A stretch of DNA of 64,000 bases, from positions 253,620-317,619 of the forward strand of contig NZ_FNXY01000008.1 in the NCBI RefSeq assembly GCF_900108855.1, in the 5' to 3' direction. This stretch comes from Dyadobacter koreensis. GTDB lineage: Bacteria > Bacteroidota > Bacteroidia > Cytophagales > Spirosomataceae. Below the pieces are notes generated by a model. That model had not been told where the DNA came from, ran no database searches, and saw only the letters and a program-made list of their open reading frames with translations. Every line of letters starts with the position of its first letter. The stretch's first letter is position 1. Shown here piece by piece: positions 62,361-64,000 of the stretch. The translations under genes and the position numbers were made by a program.

Positions 62361-64000
62361 TTAGCTGTAAACCCGTCTTAGTTTGACATTTTCAACCGGG
62401 CGAATAATAAGCGGTACTTTTTCAATTTTAACAGAACTACTGTCCAGACCAAACCATTTATCTTCCGGTGTGGTAAAATCTTTGACGAAAAAATACGCTT
62501 TCATAATCATTTGCTCGAAAAAAGGCAGATCATTTTCGAAAGAAAGGAAGCGTTCAAGTACTACGAAACGGAAATCACCCGTCACATTCTGGCGGCTTAA
62601 TGATTCGTAACGACTGGTAATATCAACTTCTTTATTCATTACCATATCTTCAACCACTTTCCGGAAAAAGAGGTTAATGCGCTGTTCCACGCGGAATCCA
62701 AGTTTGAAATTTACTTTGATCACCGTTTCATCGTCGTCAATGGTATTCACTTTGTATTCCATTGTGTACGGATCATCGGTAGTATCGACGTGTATAAACC
62801 AGTAAATATCAGCGCGTTTTGGCCGTTTCTGGAAGATCGAATAAATTACCTTTGTCTCGATCTCAGAAACACGTGAAGCGTTGGTCATAAAAACCAGATG
62901 TGTTGTGTATTTGGGAATACTGATATCCCTGCTCAACTCGCGCAATGCCGGCAGATATGATGCCAGTTTTGTATACTCTGTCAAACGTAATTTGATGTAA
63001 AAAGCTCTTAACCAAACGGTCATTAACCCTGCGACCAAAACCCCGATCATAATCGTAAACCAGCCACCGTGGGTAAATTTCAAAAGATTGGCGCCAAGGA
63101 AAAGTCCTTCTATTGACAAATACAGAAGCATGAATCCTATAACAATCCATAGATTTACTCTTTTCAGATAAAGGTAATAAGAGAAAAGAATTGTTGTCAT
63201 GATCATGGTCAGCGTTATCGCCAAACCATAGGCAGCTTCCATGTGTGAGGATTCTTTGAAATAGAATACCACCACCATACAGCCAAGCCATAACAGCCAG
63301 TTTACGCTTGGGACATACAGTTGGCCCTTTTGATCACTTGGATAAACCAACCTTACTTTTGGCCAGAAATTCAAACGGATCGCTTCTGAAATTAGAGTAA
63401 AAGATCCTGATATTAACGCCTGGCTCGCAATAATGGCGGCCGATGTCGCGATGGTAATTCCTGGTAAAAGCCACCAGTCGGGCATTACCTCATAAAATGG
63501 TTTACGATCCTGAAGCATATTGCCGATTTCAGAAAGTAACCAGGCACCTTGTCCAAAATAATTGAGCACAAGACAGATTTTTACAAAAATCCAGCTTATA
63601 CGAATATTTGCACGTCCACAATGACCAAGGTCGGTATAAAGTGCTTCTGCTCCCGTGGTACAAAGAAAAACGGCTCCCAGCATCCAGAATCCACCTGGAT
63701 GTTTGGTTAGCAGTTCGTATCCATACATTGGATTTAGTGCTTTAAAAATTTCAGGATGCTCCAAAATCTGGTATAAACCCAAAACCCCGAGCATAGAAAA
63801 CCAGGTTATCATTATCGGGCCAAAAGCGCGGCCAACGATTTTTGTGCCGAAAGCCTGGATCAGGAAAATCAGTGTCAGGATCGCTATAACGATCGGGATT
63901 GTCTGGATATTAGGATAAAGTATCCGAAGGCCTTCAACAGCTGACGAAACTGAAATGGGTGGAGTAATAATACCATCCGCCAGCAACGTACTTCCGCCAA
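62361..64000 (-). CDS. kup: Potassium transporter Kup, 5'-truncated at the window edge
   Basis: The frame is open to the last base, so the first ~100 residues are missing; about 545 residues are visible. It begins 'STLLADGIITPPISVSSAVE', a conserved Kup segment, followed by further membrane helices ('TTGAEALYTDLGHCGRANIR', 'ASQALISGSFTLISEAI', 'SYYLYLKRVNLWIVIGFMLL'). The ~200-residue cytosolic C-terminal domain ends in 'RRVYS'. Kup imports K+ with protons, mainly at acid pH. Strong membership in the KUP/HAK/KT family. Confidence 0.95.
   Translation of the reverse strand, partial: GGSTLLADGIITPPISVSSAVEGLRILYPNIQTIPIVIAILTLIFLIQAFGTKIVGRAFGPIMITWFSMLGVLGLYQILEHPEIFKALNPMYGYELLTKHPGGFWMLGAVFLCTTGAEALYTDLGHCGRANIRISWIFVKICLVLNYFGQGAWLLSEIGNMLQDRKPFYEVMPDWWLLPGITIATSAAIIASQALISGSFTLISEAIRLNFWPKVRLVYPSDQKGQLYVPSVNWLLWLGCMVVVFYFKESSHMEAAYGLAITLTMIMTTILFSYYLYLKRVNLWIVIGFMLLYLSIEGLFLGANLLKFTHGGWFTIMIGVLVAGLMTVWLRAFYIKLRLTEYTKLASYLPALRELSRDISIPKYTTHLVFMTNASRVSEIETKVIYSIFQKRPKRADIYWFIHVDTTDDPYTMEYKVNTIDDDETVIKVNFKLGFRVEQRINLFFRKVVEDMVMNKEVDITSRYESLSRQNVTGDFRFVVLERFLSFENDLPFFEQMIMKAYFFVKDFTTPEDKWFGLDSSSVKIEKVPLIIRPVENVKLRRVYS

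Overview
This window comes from a Gram-negative member of the Bacteroidota, most likely Cytophagales close to Dyadobacter/Spirosoma (inferred from protein families, not from a marker-gene search). The signs are: TamB and OmpA-type envelope proteins, lipid A synthesis (LpxH), PorQ of the type IX secretion system, PafA-type phosphatases, a bacterial RRM protein with a glycine-rich tail, DUF4494 and DUF418 proteins, TAnnTTTG-like -7 promoter elements, few Shine-Dalgarno sequences, and several TTG or GTG starts. The DNA looks chromosomal and densely coded. No rRNA, tRNA, CRISPR array, integrase or transposase was seen.

Layout. Positions 1-11.3 kb carry the end of a TamB-like gene, a hotdog thioesterase overlapping it tail to tail, a small lipoprotein, a tandem pair of PafA-like alkaline phosphatases, an SPFH/NfeD membrane pair and an acyl-CoA dehydrogenase. 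Positions 11.4-19.1 kb hold ugd and a UDP-glucuronate decarboxylase (UDP-glucose to UDP-xylose), the minus-strand cluster dus, biotin carrier, pyrH and frr, then a CPBP protease, a DUF2007 protein and cdsA. Positions 19.2-27.7 kb hold two tandem carboxypeptidase-regulatory-like secreted proteins, lpxH, an OmpA protein, small envelope proteins, exonuclease III, a frameshifted Uma2 gene and a pseudouridine synthase. mutS and a nucleoside-permease-type MFS gene follow.

Positions 31.6-40.3 kb are mostly minus strand: an RRM protein, an SMP-30-like protein, a HEAT-repeat protein with two DUF1080 domains, a Tat-exported Gfo/Idh/MocA oxidoreductase and a secreted aminopeptidase P. The oxidoreductase and DUF1080 genes form an apparent operon that could be an exported 3-keto-glycoside system, with oxidation at C3 followed by cleavage. 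This is the most interesting metabolic unit here. Positions 40.4-48.8 kb hold a cytosolic GH13 enzyme, a DUF418 membrane protein, a ScyD-like lipoprotein, a diheme cytochrome c, an acyl-CoA carboxylase carboxyltransferase and porQ.

Positions 48.8-64 kb hold a RibD-like reductase, a PhoX-like lipoprotein, a MauG/CCP-type peroxidase with an extra N-terminal domain, a decayed HepT toxin gene, a double-ATPase ABC protein, a DJ-1/PfpI protein, clpB, a glutamine amidotransferase, a PyrR-like phosphoribosyltransferase, a GH36 alpha-galactosidase and the 5'-truncated kup gene at the window edge. Many transcription units end in clear hairpin terminators. Three intergenic regions carry palindromic repeat clusters. 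Two genes of toxin or nuclease type (Uma2, HepT) are broken. In the HepT remnant one stop codon sits exactly at the conserved tyrosine of the RX4HXY motif.
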